Shown: positions 18,964 through 27,318 of the stretch, in pieces
Position numbering within the stretch: the stretch's first letter is position 1
Layout of the letters: each line of letters opens with the position of its first letter
Source of the DNA: Pseudonocardia ammonioxydans
GTDB taxonomy: Bacteria; Actinomycetota; Actinomycetes; Mycobacteriales; Pseudonocardiaceae
DNA length: 64,000 nt
NCBI RefSeq assembly: GCF_900115005.1
Contig: NZ_FOUY01000015.1
Coordinates: forward strand, 62,001 to 126,000
Direction: 5' to 3'
Translations under genes and position numbers: made by a program
The notes under the pieces: generated by a model
Database searches by the model: none
What the model saw: only the letters and a program-made list of their open reading frames with translations
What the model was told of the DNA's origin: nothing

Positions 18964-19873
18964 TCGGGGTGCAGCCCTCGAGCCCGAGCGTCTGCTGCTG
19001 CATCACCGGCGCCGGGCGCTGCGGGCCCGGACAGGTCTCGTGGTGGTGGCCGAGCCAGTGCCCCACCTCGTGGTTGACCAGGTAGCGGCGGTAGGCGGTC
19101 AGGTCGTGGGCGTACTCCGGGGTGCCGTGGGCCCAGCGTGCCAGGTTGAGCACGACCCGGTCGCCGTTGCGGCAGGACAGCCTGCCGACGGTGTCGAGCG
19201 GTTGGCAGAGCTGGTCGGCCAGCTCCGGCGTGGCGAGCAGGACGCGCAGCGGGGCCGCGCCGTCGGTGCGGGCGAAACCGACCGAGCCGTCGCCGCCCCA
19301 GGAGCGGGCGTCGTTGAGCACGGCGGCGACGAACGAGGCGAAGGCCGGTCCGTCGACGGCGAGCCCGCGCTCCACCTCGACCCGCATCGGCACGGTGCGG
19401 GTCCGCCCGGCCGGGGGCGGGGTGCTGCCCGGGACGACCACCGTGTCCCCGGCCGCCGATGCCGGGACCGCGCGCCCGCGCAGGCCGGCACGCCGGTCGG
19501 CCTCGGACACCATGGGCCCGGTCGTCGGGTCGGGCCGCGCGGGCGCCGCGCCCGCCTCACCGGCCGGTGGGCCCGGTGCCGGGATGGGGTCCGGGCCCCC
19601 GCCGGGGGCGGGGGCGCACGCGGACAGGGCGAGTACGGCGAGTACCGCGACGGCGGCACGGGTGGCGAAGCGGGCGGGCGCAGTGACACAGCCGGCGAAG
19701 CGGGCGGGCGCGGGGACACGGCCGGCGACGCGGGTGGGCGTAGTGACACGGCCGGCGCCGCGGGTGGGCGCGGTGCCGCGGGGGCGCCGGCCCGGCCGGG
19801 CGTGCCCGCCCGTGCCGCCCGGCTGTGCCCGGCAGCGGTGGTCCGGCCGGCGGGCCGGGGTCGGGTGCGGCAC
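18947..19873 (-). CDS. DUF3152 lipoprotein, putative zinc metalloprotease
   Basis: The secreted part carries VNHEVGHWLGHHHETC, an HExxHxxGxxH-type zinc site, and ends with PVMQQQTLGLEGCTPNSWPR; this is the DUF3152 family, whose activity is unproven. A signal segment AVAVLAVLALSAC with a lipobox (LSAC) precedes a Pro-rich linker, so the protein is probably lipid-anchored outside the membrane. The start is uncertain: the first in-frame start codon upstream of the signal is GTG at 19873, others lie at 19915 and further up, and none has a clear ribosome-binding site. The sequence between start and signal is encoded by a 30-bp minisatellite, giving an unusually long, basic N-terminus for a lipoprotein. 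Confidence 0.72.
   Translation of the reverse strand: MPHPTPARRPDHRCRAQPGGTGGHARPGRRPRGTAPTRGAGRVTTPTRVAGRVPAPARFAGCVTAPARFATRAAVAVLAVLALSACAPAPGGGPDPIPAPGPPAGEAGAAPARPDPTTGPMVSEADRRAGLRGRAVPASAAGDTVVVPGSTPPPAGRTRTVPMRVEVERGLAVDGPAFASFVAAVLNDARSWGGDGSVGFARTDGAAPLRVLLATPELADQLCQPLDTVGRLSCRNGDRVVLNLARWAHGTPEYAHDLTAYRRYLVNHEVGHWLGHHHETCPGPQRPAPVMQQQTLGLEGCTPNSWPR
19661..19780 (-). repeat. 30-bp tandem repeat, four units, at the 5' end of the DUF3152 gene
   Basis: Units begin at 19661, 19691, 19721 and 19751, with a core of GCGGGCGGGCGCAGTGACAC and variants. Read on the minus strand they encode ten-residue units of the type R-x-A-G-R/C-V-T/P-x-P-A ahead of the lipoprotein signal. The unit length is a multiple of three, so copy-number change would not shift the frame. 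Confidence 0.82.
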
Positions 19874-20017
19874 GGGCGCCAGGGTCGCAGACCCGGTGTC
19901 CCCGCACGAGCCCACGCGCCCGGTTCGCCCGGAGCGGTCCCGTCCCGGGTGACACTCCGGCAGCCGGCGCACAGCGGACCCCGCCGATTCCCGCACCCAA
20001 CGTCCCCGATGAGGCAC

Positions 20018-20023
20018 TAACGT
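20018..20023 (+). promoter_or_regulatory. Probable leaderless -10 of the DUF3500 gene
   Basis: TAACGT lies seven bases before the GTG at 20031; no ribosome-binding site is visible. Confidence 0.4.
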
Positions 20024-20030
20024 CCGGCCC

Positions 20031-21110
20031 GTGACGACCGGGGAGCAGGACGCGGCCGCGGCGATGGCCCGGGCCGCGACCGCGTGGCTGGACTCGCTGG
20101 ACGGCCCGCAGCGCACGGACGGGACCGGGGACGGCCCGTCCGGCGCGGACACCGAGCGCCGCCGCTGGTTCTACACGCCCACCGACCACGGCGGGCTGAC
20201 CCTGCACGCCCAGCGCCCGCTGCAGCAGCAGCTCGCGATGCGGCTGGTCGCGTCGGGGCTGTCCGAGGCCGGCTTCGCCACGGTGGCGGCGGTGATGGGC
20301 CTGGAGAACGTCCTCGACCGGGCCGAGGGCTGGCCGGAGCGGCCGTACCGGGAACGCTTCCGCGACCCGGGCCTGTACTACCTGCGGGTCTTCGGCGACC
20401 CCGCGGACGGGACCTGGGGCTGGCGCTTCGGCGGGCACCACGTGTCGCTGAACAACCTCGTCGTCGACGGGCGGGTGGTCGCGACGACCCCGTGCTTCCT
20501 CGGCGCGAACCCGGCTGCGACCCCGCTGCTCGGCGGCGGCACGTACCGGCCGCTCGGGCCGGCCGAGGACCTGTGCCGCGAGATCGTCCGCGGACTCCCG
20601 CCGGAGCTGCTGGAGCGGGCGGTGCTGCACGAGACCGCACCGCCGGACCTGGTCACCGCGAACCGCGCCGTCGTCGCACCCGGCGACCGGCCGCTGCCGG
20701 CCCGGGCGATCCGCCGGGAGAGCCCGCCCGGCCCGGCCGGCCCGGTCGAGGACACCGAGGCGGTCGCGCTCACCGCGGCGCCGGGGGTACCGGCCAGCGC
20801 GCTCGACGACCGGGGCCGGGAGCTGCTGCGCCGCCTGCTGTCGGCCTACCTGGACCGGGTCCCGGCCGGGGTCGCCCCGACAGCGCGCTACGAGGACGAC
20901 GCCGCCCTCGACGAGGTGCACCTGGCGTGGGCGGGCCCGGTGGAGCCCGGCGCGCCGCACTACTACCGGTTGCAGGGGCCGCGGCTGCTGCTCGAGTGGG
21001 ACAACACCCAGAACGACGCGAACCACGGGCACTCGGTGTGGCGCGACCCGGAGTCGGACTTCGGGCTGGACGTGCTGGCGCAGCACCACGCGTCGTTCGC
21101 CCACCGGTGA
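20031..21110 (+). CDS. DUF3500 domain protein
   Basis: A 359-residue protein of the DUF3500 family. Recognisable segments are RRRWFYTPTDHGGLTLHAQ near the start, GWRFGGHHVSLNN in the middle, FLGANPA, and YYRLQGPRLLLEWDNTQND near the end, where the histidines and Asp/Asn residues are strongly conserved in the family and suggest a catalytic or metal site. No signal peptide. Function unknown. It is divergent from the DUF3152 lipoprotein and 69 bases upstream of the acetyl-CoA synthetase. Confidence 0.82.
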   Translation: MTTGEQDAAAAMARAATAWLDSLDGPQRTDGTGDGPSGADTERRRWFYTPTDHGGLTLHAQRPLQQQLAMRLVASGLSEAGFATVAAVMGLENVLDRAEGWPERPYRERFRDPGLYYLRVFGDPADGTWGWRFGGHHVSLNNLVVDGRVVATTPCFLGANPAATPLLGGGTYRPLGPAEDLCREIVRGLPPELLERAVLHETAPPDLVTANRAVVAPGDRPLPARAIRRESPPGPAGPVEDTEAVALTAAPGVPASALDDRGRELLRRLLSAYLDRVPAGVAPTARYEDDAALDEVHLAWAGPVEPGAPHYYRLQGPRLLLEWDNTQNDANHGHSVWRDPESDFGLDVLAQHHASFAHR

Positions 21111-21179
21111 CCGCACTCACCTGTGCGTCCGGCTGCACTCTGCTGAGCCGCCCCGGCGCCCGGGAGGAGGATCGGGGCC

Positions 21180-23093
21180 GTGACATTCGCTCCGCCGCCC
21201 GAACTCGCCGCCTCCGCCAACGTGTCCGCGAGCGCCTACACCGAGGCCGCCGCCGACCCCGAGGCGTTCTGGTGTGCACAGGCCCGCCGCCTGGAGTGGG
21301 AGCGGGTGCCGGGGCAGGGCTACGACGGCAGCCGGTGGCCGGAGGTCACCTGGTTCGCCGACGGCACGCTGAACGTCGCCCGCAACTGCGTCGACCGGCA
21401 CGTCGAGGCCGGTGACGGCGCCCGGGTCGCGCTGCACTGGGAGGGCGAGCCGGGGGACCGGCGCACCGTCACCTACGCCGACCTGCAGCGCGAGGTCGCC
21501 CGCTGCGCGCACGCGCTCACCGAGCTCGGCGTCGGCCGCGGCGACGTGGTGGTCGTCTACCTGCCGGTGCTGGTCGAGACGATCGTGGTGATGCTGGCCT
21601 GCGCCCGGATCGGTGCGATCCACTCGCTGGTCTTCGGCGGGTTCTCGGCGTCCGCGCTGCGCTTCCGCCTCACCGACGGCCGCGCGAAGCTGCTGGTCAC
21701 CACGGACGGCCAGTACCGGCGCGGGAAGGCCGTCCCGGTGAAGGCGAACGCCGACGAGGCCGCCACCGGACTGGACTCCCTGGAGCACGTGCTGGTCGTG
21801 CGGCGGACCGGGTCGGAGATCGACTGGACCGAGGGCCGGGACGTGTGGTGGCACGACGTCGTCGACCGGCAGCCGGACGCCCACGACGCCGAGGCGTTCG
21901 GCGCGGAGAGCCCGTTGATGCTCGTCTACACCTCGGGCACCACCGGCAAGCCCAAGGGGCTGCTGCACACGATGGGCGGCTACCTGACGCAGACGTCGTG
22001 GACGTCGTGGGCGTGCTTCGACCACAAGCCCGACGACGTCTTCTGGTGCACCGCCGACCTGGCCTGGGTCACCGCGCACACCTACGAGGTCTACGGCCCG
22101 CTGTCCAACGGCGTCACGCAGGTGATCTACGAGGGCACCCCGGACACCCCGGAGCCCGGACGGCACTTCGAGATCATCGAGCGGTACGGCGTCACCGTCT
22201 ACTACACCGCCCCGACGCTGGTCCGGACCTACATGAAGTGGGGCGAACAGGTGCCCGCCCGGCATGACCTGTCCTCGCTGCGGCTGCTCGGCACCGTCGG
22301 TGAGGCGATCAACCCGGAGGCCTGGCGCTGGTTCCACCGGGTCATCGGCGCCGGGCGGTGCCCGATCGTCGACACCTGGTGGCAGTCCGAGACCGGCGCG
22401 GCGATCTGCGCGCCGCTGCCCGGGGTCACCGAGCTCGAGCCGGGGTCGGCGACGCTCCCGCTGCCGGGGCTGTCGGTGCGCGTGGTCGACGAGTCCGGCC
22501 GGACCTGCGAGGCCGGCGAGGGCGGGCTGCTGGTCGTCGACCGGCCGTGGCCGTCGATGGCCCGCACGGTGTGGGGCGACCCGGAGCGGTTCCGGGCGTC
22601 CTACTTCGCCGACTTCGCCGAGCAGGGCTGGTACCGGGCCGGCGACGGCGCGGTGATCGACGAGCGCGGCTACGTGACGATCCAGGGCCGGGTCGACGAC
22701 GTCATGAACGTCTCCGGGCACCGGCTCGGCTCGATCGAGATCGAGTCGGCGCTGGTCTCGCACCCGCGGGTGGCCGAGGCGGGCGTCGTCGGTGCCCCGG
22801 ACCCGACGACCGGGCAGGCGGTGGTCGCGTTCGTGACCGTCACCGACGGCCCGCGCGACGGGCTCACCGAGGAGCTGCGCCGCCACGTCGCCGCGGAGCT
22901 GGGCCCGGTGGCCCGCCCCCGCGAGGTCGTGATCGTCTCCGAGCTGCCGAAGACCCGCTCCGGCAAGATCATGCGCCGGCTGCTGCAGGACGTGACCGCC
23001 GGGCGCGAGCCCGGGGACACGACCTCGCTGGTCGACCCGGGGGCGTTGACGGTGACCGCTCGTGAGTGGAATGCGCGGTCAGGACCGCGATAA
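21180..23093 (+). CDS. acs: Acetyl-CoA synthetase
   Basis: AMP-forming acetate-CoA ligase, 637 residues, the normal length. Motifs: VYTSGTTGKPKGLLHT, DTWWQSETGA (acetate-pocket Trp and Gln), YRAGDGAVIDERGYVTIQGRVDDVMNVSGHRLGS and the C-terminal PKTRSGKIMRRLL with the acetylatable catalytic lysine. A GGAGGAGG ribosome-binding site precedes the GTG. The 3' end runs into a 40-bp palindrome that also carries the stop of the convergent Lrp gene. It supplies acetyl-CoA from acetate; the nearby Lrp regulator may control it, but this is inference. Confidence 0.93.
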   Translation: MTFAPPPELAASANVSASAYTEAAADPEAFWCAQARRLEWERVPGQGYDGSRWPEVTWFADGTLNVARNCVDRHVEAGDGARVALHWEGEPGDRRTVTYADLQREVARCAHALTELGVGRGDVVVVYLPVLVETIVVMLACARIGAIHSLVFGGFSASALRFRLTDGRAKLLVTTDGQYRRGKAVPVKANADEAATGLDSLEHVLVVRRTGSEIDWTEGRDVWWHDVVDRQPDAHDAEAFGAESPLMLVYTSGTTGKPKGLLHTMGGYLTQTSWTSWACFDHKPDDVFWCTADLAWVTAHTYEVYGPLSNGVTQVIYEGTPDTPEPGRHFEIIERYGVTVYYTAPTLVRTYMKWGEQVPARHDLSSLRLLGTVGEAINPEAWRWFHRVIGAGRCPIVDTWWQSETGAAICAPLPGVTELEPGSATLPLPGLSVRVVDESGRTCEAGEGGLLVVDRPWPSMARTVWGDPERFRASYFADFAEQGWYRAGDGAVIDERGYVTIQGRVDDVMNVSGHRLGSIEIESALVSHPRVAEAGVVGAPDPTTGQAVVAFVTVTDGPRDGLTEELRRHVAAELGPVARPREVVIVSELPKTRSGKIMRRLLQDVTAGREPGDTTSLVDPGALTVTAREWNARSGPR

Positions 23094-23101
23094 CCACTCA
23101 C
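23062..23101. repeat. 40-bp palindromic element, copy A (bidirectional terminator-like)
   Basis: Outer arms GTGAGTGG and CCACTCAC flank an inner 7-bp stem CGCGGTC-AG-GACCGCG. The element contains the TAA of acs on one strand and the TGA of the Lrp gene on the other. A same-length relative lies at 54943-54982 in the same convergent setting. Confidence 0.75.
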
Positions 23102-23598
23102 GGGCGATATGCCGGAGCCCGGCTCGGACCCTCCCGACGGCCCTGCTCCAGCAGCGGCCGCCAGCGCGGCGCGACCAGCGTGGACAGCACGACCACGCTG
23201 GTCGAGCGCGCCACCAGCGGTGAGCGGCCCAGCGCGAGCAGGGTCGCCTGCAGGTCCTCGTGCGACGACGCGGCCAGCCGGCACACCACGTCCGACGACC
23301 CGGTCGTGGCGTAGGCCTCGGTGACCGCGGGGAGCGCGGCCAGCTCGGCCGCGACGTCGTCGAGCTCGCCCTGTGCGATCTCCAGCGTCACGAACGCCTG
23401 CACCCCGTAGCCGGCTGCCGGGAGATCGACGTCGGGTCCGTACCCGACGATGACGCCGGCCTGCTCCATCCGGTCCAGGCGGGCCTGCACGGTGCCGCGG
23501 GCGACCGTCAGCGTGCGGGAGAGCTCCAGCACCCCGGCCCGCGGACGGTCCTGCAGCGCGGCGAGCAGGTCGACGTCGAGGGCGTCCAGCGAGAGCAC
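23098..23598 (-). CDS. Lrp/AsnC family transcriptional regulator
   Basis: A 166-residue regulator: N-terminal winged helix-turn-helix (LDALDVDLLAALQDRPRAG with recognition region ARGTVQARLDRM) and a C-terminal RAM effector domain (AFVTLEIAQGELDDVAAELAALPAVTEAYATTGSSDVVCRL). It would sense an amino acid or related metabolite. GTG start. Convergent with acs, the two stops lying within one palindrome. Confidence 0.9.
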   Translation of the reverse strand: MLSLDALDVDLLAALQDRPRAGVLELSRTLTVARGTVQARLDRMEQAGVIVGYGPDVDLPAAGYGVQAFVTLEIAQGELDDVAAELAALPAVTEAYATTGSSDVVCRLAASSHEDLQATLLALGRSPLVARSTSVVVLSTLVAPRWRPLLEQGRREGPSRAPAYRP

Positions 23599-23730
23599 GG
23601 GCGCATCCTAGGCACGCCCGCCGCACACCTCGACGCTCAGCCGCGCACCCGCAGCAACAGGTGTGCAGCGCAGGGAACAGGTGTGAGCCGGGCCCGAGGC
23701 CGGCGAGTCCCGGCAAACTCACGGCAAGCG

Positions 23731-23760
23731 TTGACAAGTTTGCGCAAAGGAAGGCACGCT
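23731..23760 (+). promoter_or_regulatory. Promoter with LacI-type operator for the polyol/hydroxyacid operon
   Basis: A TTGACA -35 at 23731-23736 is followed by the perfect palindrome TTTGCGCAAA (23739-23748) in the spacer; the best -10 18 bases on is the weak CACGCT (23755-23760). A CG-centred TTGCGCAA is the classic LacI/GalR half-site pair, so autorepression by the gene at 23800 is likely. The rest of the 23599-23799 gap shows nothing else. Confidence 0.55.
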
Positions 23761-23799
23761 CTGCCGGTCCCACTGCCGGGACATGCGAGGAGGAGAGCA

Positions 23800-24813
23800 G
23801 TGCCGCCCACCCTGACCGACGTCGCGCGGACCGCCGGCGTCGCCCTGTCGACCGCGTCGCGGGCGTTCTCCGACCCCGACCGGCTCGGCGCCGCGACCCG
23901 CCGCCGGATCCTCGCTGCCGCGCAGGAGCTGGGCTACGTGCCGCGTTCGGCGGAACCGGCCCCGCAGGCGTCCGGCACGGCGACCGTCGCCGCCGTCGTC
24001 CCGGACATCGCCAACCCGGTGTTCTCCCGGTTCGTCAAGGCCGCCCAGGCCCGCGGGCGGGAGTCACACACCACCGTCGTCGTCGCCGACACCGACTACG
24101 ACCAGGACCGTGAGCGCGAGACGATCCGCGGGCTGCGTGCGCGGGTCGACGGGATCGTCGTGCACTCCTCGCGGCTCGACGGCGCCGAGGTCCTCGACCT
24201 CTGCGGGTCCACCCCCTCGGTGCTGATCAATCGCGAGGTGGCGGGCGGTGACTGCGTGATCGCCGACGCCGGTGAGGGCCTGCGGCAGACGATCGACCAC
24301 CTCGACGCGCTCGGTCACCGCCGCATCGCCTACGTCCAGGGCCGCTCGGACTCCTGGTCCAACCAGCACCGGGTCGGCCTGGTCCGCCGGCTGGCCGACG
24401 AGTACGGCCTGGAGCTGGACCTGCTCGGCTGGCACACCGAGACCGTCGACGGCGGTACCGCCGCCGCGGCCCGGGTGCTCGCCACCGGCGCGACGGCCGC
24501 CGTGGCGCACAACGACCTGGTCGCGCTCGGCCTGCTGGCCGGTGTGCGCACGCTCGGGGTGCGGGTGCCCGACGACCTGTCGGTCGTCGGTAGCGACGAC
24601 ATCCCGTTCGCCGCCCTGTCCGACCCGGGCCTGTCCAGCATCGCCACCCCGATGGACCGGGCCGGGACGCTCGCCTGCGAGATCCTGCGCCGCGCCACCG
24701 CCGAGCGGGCGGCGCCGCGCGTGGTCCGCCTGCCCACCCACCTCGTCGTGCGGGGCACCACCGGCCCGGCGCCGGTGCGTGCCGGCGACGGCGCCCTGGA
24801 GGTCACCCCGTGA
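23800..24813 (+). CDS. LacI family transcriptional regulator
   Basis: A 337-residue repressor. Its helix-turn-helix and hinge are PTLTDVARTAGVALSTASRAF and AAAQELGYVPRSAEP; the periplasmic-binding-like effector domain includes VVPDIANPVFSRFVKAAQ, HRRIAYVQGR and the closing VVGSDDIPFAALSDPGLSSI. The GTG follows GAGGAGGAGA. Its stop overlaps the next start as GTGA, so it is first gene of an operon with a hydroxyacid dehydrogenase, a mannitol-dehydrogenase-family enzyme and a transporter. A TTTGCGCAAA palindrome in its own promoter suggests autoregulation. The inducer is probably the sugar or sugar acid these genes consume. Confidence 0.92.
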   Translation: MPPTLTDVARTAGVALSTASRAFSDPDRLGAATRRRILAAAQELGYVPRSAEPAPQASGTATVAAVVPDIANPVFSRFVKAAQARGRESHTTVVVADTDYDQDRERETIRGLRARVDGIVVHSSRLDGAEVLDLCGSTPSVLINREVAGGDCVIADAGEGLRQTIDHLDALGHRRIAYVQGRSDSWSNQHRVGLVRRLADEYGLELDLLGWHTETVDGGTAAAARVLATGATAAVAHNDLVALGLLAGVRTLGVRVPDDLSVVGSDDIPFAALSDPGLSSIATPMDRAGTLACEILRRATAERAAPRVVRLPTHLVVRGTTGPAPVRAGDGALEVTP

Positions 24814-25799
24814 AGATCGTCGTCGCCGACCAGAACCTGGTCGGCCTGCGTGCCGAGCTGGAGGCCGCGCTGCCGGCGGGCAGCGAGGTCGTGTGGTCGC
24901 CGACCCGCGACGCCGCCGACGTCGCGGTGCTGGTGCCGGGCGCCGAGGTGCTGATCTCCGGGCGCTGCCCGAAGGAGGTCGCGGTGGCAGGCGCGGACCT
25001 GCGGCTGGTGCACGCCGCCGGGGCCGGCACCGACGGTATCGACGTCGACGCGCTCCCGGCGGGCTGCACGGTCGCGAACACGTTCCACCACGAGGACTCC
25101 ATCGCCGAGTACGTCGTGGCAGCCACGATCATGCTGCGGCGCGGCTTCCTGACCGAGGACGCCGCGCTGCGCGGCGGCGACTGGCCCACCCCCGCCTACG
25201 ACGCCGCCGCGCCCTGGCGGCACTCGCTGGCCGGGGCCACGGCCGGTTTCGTCGGTTTCGGCCACATCGGCGCCCGCGCCTGGGAGCGGCTGCGTGCCTT
25301 CGGCGCGCGCGGTGTCGCGGTGAGCCGGCGCGGGGAGATCGACACCGCGGCGACCGGGCTGGACCGGGCGGGCACCACCGCCGACGGGCTCGCCGACCTG
25401 CTCGCGGAGTCCGACGTCGTCGTCCTCAGCGCACCGCTGACCCCGGAGACCGAGGGCCTGATCGGGGCCGACGAGCTGGCGGCCATGAAGGACACCGCGG
25501 TGCTGGTCAACGTCGGCCGCGGCCCGCTGGTCGCCGAGCGCCCGCTCTACGCGGCACTGCGCGACGGCGTGATCGGCGGCGCGGCGATCGACGTCTGGTA
25601 CGGCTACCCGGCGCCCGGGTCCTCGCACGCGGAGCCGTCGTCGCTGCCGTTCCGGGAGCTGGGCAACGTGCTGATGACACCGCACTCGTCCGGGCTGACC
25701 CACCAGACCTTCGCCGGTCGCGCCGCCGGCATCGGTGCCAACGTGCACCGGCTGGCCGCGGGCGAGGAGCTGCGCAACGTCGTCGCGGTGTCCCGATGA
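24810..25799 (+). CDS. D-isomer-specific 2-hydroxyacid dehydrogenase
   Basis: A 329-residue NAD(P)-dependent oxidoreductase. The Rossmann motif GFVGFGHIGARAWERLRAFG sits in the middle; the catalytic Arg region is VNVGRGPLVAERPLYAAL, the Glu region follows in DVWYGYP, and the catalytic His is in LMTPHSSGLT. It interconverts 2-keto and D-2-hydroxy acids. GTGA overlap with the LacI gene upstream and ATGA overlap with the dehydrogenase downstream make this tightly coupled. With its neighbours it may handle a uronic- or aldonic-acid derivative; the substrate is open. Confidence 0.9.
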   Translation: MKIVVADQNLVGLRAELEAALPAGSEVVWSPTRDAADVAVLVPGAEVLISGRCPKEVAVAGADLRLVHAAGAGTDGIDVDALPAGCTVANTFHHEDSIAEYVVAATIMLRRGFLTEDAALRGGDWPTPAYDAAAPWRHSLAGATAGFVGFGHIGARAWERLRAFGARGVAVSRRGEIDTAATGLDRAGTTADGLADLLAESDVVVLSAPLTPETEGLIGADELAAMKDTAVLVNVGRGPLVAERPLYAALRDGVIGGAAIDVWYGYPAPGSSHAEPSSLPFRELGNVLMTPHSSGLTHQTFAGRAAGIGANVHRLAAGEELRNVVAVSR

Positions 25800-27229
25800 C
25801 GGCGGTGGCGGGCGACCCGGGCATCGTCCACCTGGGACTGAGCAACTTCCACCGGGCCCATCAGGCGGTGCACACCGCGGCGGCCCTGGCCGCCGAGGAC
25901 GGCCCGTGGGGGATCCTCGGGGTCGCGCCCCGCTCGGTCGCCGTCGCCGACGCGATGGCGGCCCAGCACCACCGCTACACCGTCGTCGAGATCTCGCCGG
26001 CGGGGGAGCGGGCCGTGGTCCCCGGGGTGCACACCGGCACCGCGGTCGCGGCCCGGGAGCCGCAGCGGGTGCTCGACGCGCTGGCCGCGCCGGCCACCCG
26101 GATCGTCTCGCTGACCGTCACCGAGCACGGCTACACGATCGACCCGCGTACCGGTGGGCTCGACCTCGACCACCCGGGGATCCGGGCCGACCTGGCCGGG
26201 TCGGCGTCCACCGCGGTCGGGCTGCTGGCCCACGGGCTGCTGCGCCGCGCCCGCACCCACGGCGCCCCGGTCACGGTGCTGAGCTGCGACAACCTGCTCG
26301 GCAACGGCGCGGTCACCGCCCGGCTGGTCCGCGCGTTCGCCGCCGCACTGCCGCCGGGCCCGGCACGCGACCTGACGTCCTACCTGGACACCGTCACGTT
26401 CCCGAACTCCATGGTGGACCGGATCGTGCCGGCCACCACGGACGCGACCCGGGCTGCCGCACACCGGTTGCTCGGGACCCGCGATGCGGTGCCGGTGCCC
26501 GCCGAGCCGTTCAGCATGTGGGCCCTCGAGGACCGGTTCGCCGCCGGGCGACCGGCCTGGGAGCACGCCGGCGCCGGGGTCCCCGGTGCGGTGTTCACCG
26601 ACGACGTCGCCGGCTACGAGCTGCTCAAGCTGCGGCTGCTCAACGGCACCCACTCGCTGCTCGCCTACCTGGGCGCGCTCGCCGGGGAGGACCTGATCGC
26701 CGGATCGGCCGCCCGGCCGGGCATCCGCGGTGCGGCCGGGCGGGTGCTGCACGACGACTACCGCCCGACGGTGCCGGTGCCCGCGGGGGTCGACGTCGAC
26801 GACTACGCCCGGCAGCTGTTCACCCGCTGGTCGAACACCGCGCTCGGGCACCGCACCCGCCAGGTCGGGTCGGACGGCTCGTCGAAGCTCGTCCAGCGCA
26901 TCCCCGGCCCGGCCGCCGAGCACCTCGGCGCCGGCCGGATGCCGCACCACCTGGCGCTGACCGTCGCGGCCTGGCTGGCCTGCATCGCCCCGCCGCCCGG
27001 GTTCGACCCGGGCCCGCACGCCGCCGCCATGACCGACCCCGCCCGCGAACGGCTGCGAGCGACGGCCCCCGGGCCTGCGTCCGCGCACGTCCGGGCGGGC
27101 CTGGACCTGCTCGGGGACCCGCTGCCGGCGGTCTTCGCCGAGCGGGTGACCGAACTGTTCGACCTGCTGGTCCGGCACGGCGTCGACGCCGCCGTGAGCG
27201 AGGCCGCGGGGGAGCGCACGGTCGCCTGA
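25796..27229 (+). CDS. Mannitol dehydrogenase family protein (polyol/fructuronate reductase)
   Basis: A 477-residue long-chain polyol dehydrogenase. It opens with IVHLGLSNFHRAHQAVH (nucleotide-binding), has LTVTEHGYTID, TFPNSMVDRIVP, and the catalytic helix YELLKLRLLNGTHSLLAY carrying the family Lys, Asn and His, then SDGSSKLVQRIP. Members oxidise mannitol, arabitol or sorbitol, or reduce fructuronate and tagaturonate; which of these applies is not settled, though the LacI regulator and hydroxyacid dehydrogenase fit a hexuronate or hexitol route. The ATG overlaps the previous stop. Confidence 0.9.
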   Translation: MTAVAGDPGIVHLGLSNFHRAHQAVHTAAALAAEDGPWGILGVAPRSVAVADAMAAQHHRYTVVEISPAGERAVVPGVHTGTAVAAREPQRVLDALAAPATRIVSLTVTEHGYTIDPRTGGLDLDHPGIRADLAGSASTAVGLLAHGLLRRARTHGAPVTVLSCDNLLGNGAVTARLVRAFAAALPPGPARDLTSYLDTVTFPNSMVDRIVPATTDATRAAAHRLLGTRDAVPVPAEPFSMWALEDRFAAGRPAWEHAGAGVPGAVFTDDVAGYELLKLRLLNGTHSLLAYLGALAGEDLIAGSAARPGIRGAAGRVLHDDYRPTVPVPAGVDVDDYARQLFTRWSNTALGHRTRQVGSDGSSKLVQRIPGPAAEHLGAGRMPHHLALTVAAWLACIAPPPGFDPGPHAAAMTDPARERLRATAPGPASAHVRAGLDLLGDPLPAVFAERVTELFDLLVRHGVDAAVSEAAGERTVA

Positions 27230-27247
27230 GCGCGGCCGGCGCCCGTC

Positions 27248-27273
27248 GTCCGGCCGGCCGACCCCGGCCGGAC
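27248..27273 (+). terminator. Hairpin between the polyol dehydrogenase and MFS genes
   Basis: Perfect ten-base arms GTCCGGCCGG / CCGGCCGGAC with a six-base loop. It could end or attenuate the operon before the transporter. Confidence 0.45.
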
Positions 27274-27318
27274 CCGTCCGAGAACCGCCCCGCAGGGGCC
27301 CGATCCATCCGAGGACGC

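Noticed and set aside
19661..19780. Possible CRISPR or iteron array
   Set aside because: Perfect 30-base periodicity without spacers, four units only, in frame with the lipoprotein gene; no replication gene is near.
20031..21110. Reading 20031-21110 as a secreted protein because of its neighbours
   Set aside because: No signal peptide is visible; the family DUF3500 assignment rests on internal motifs.
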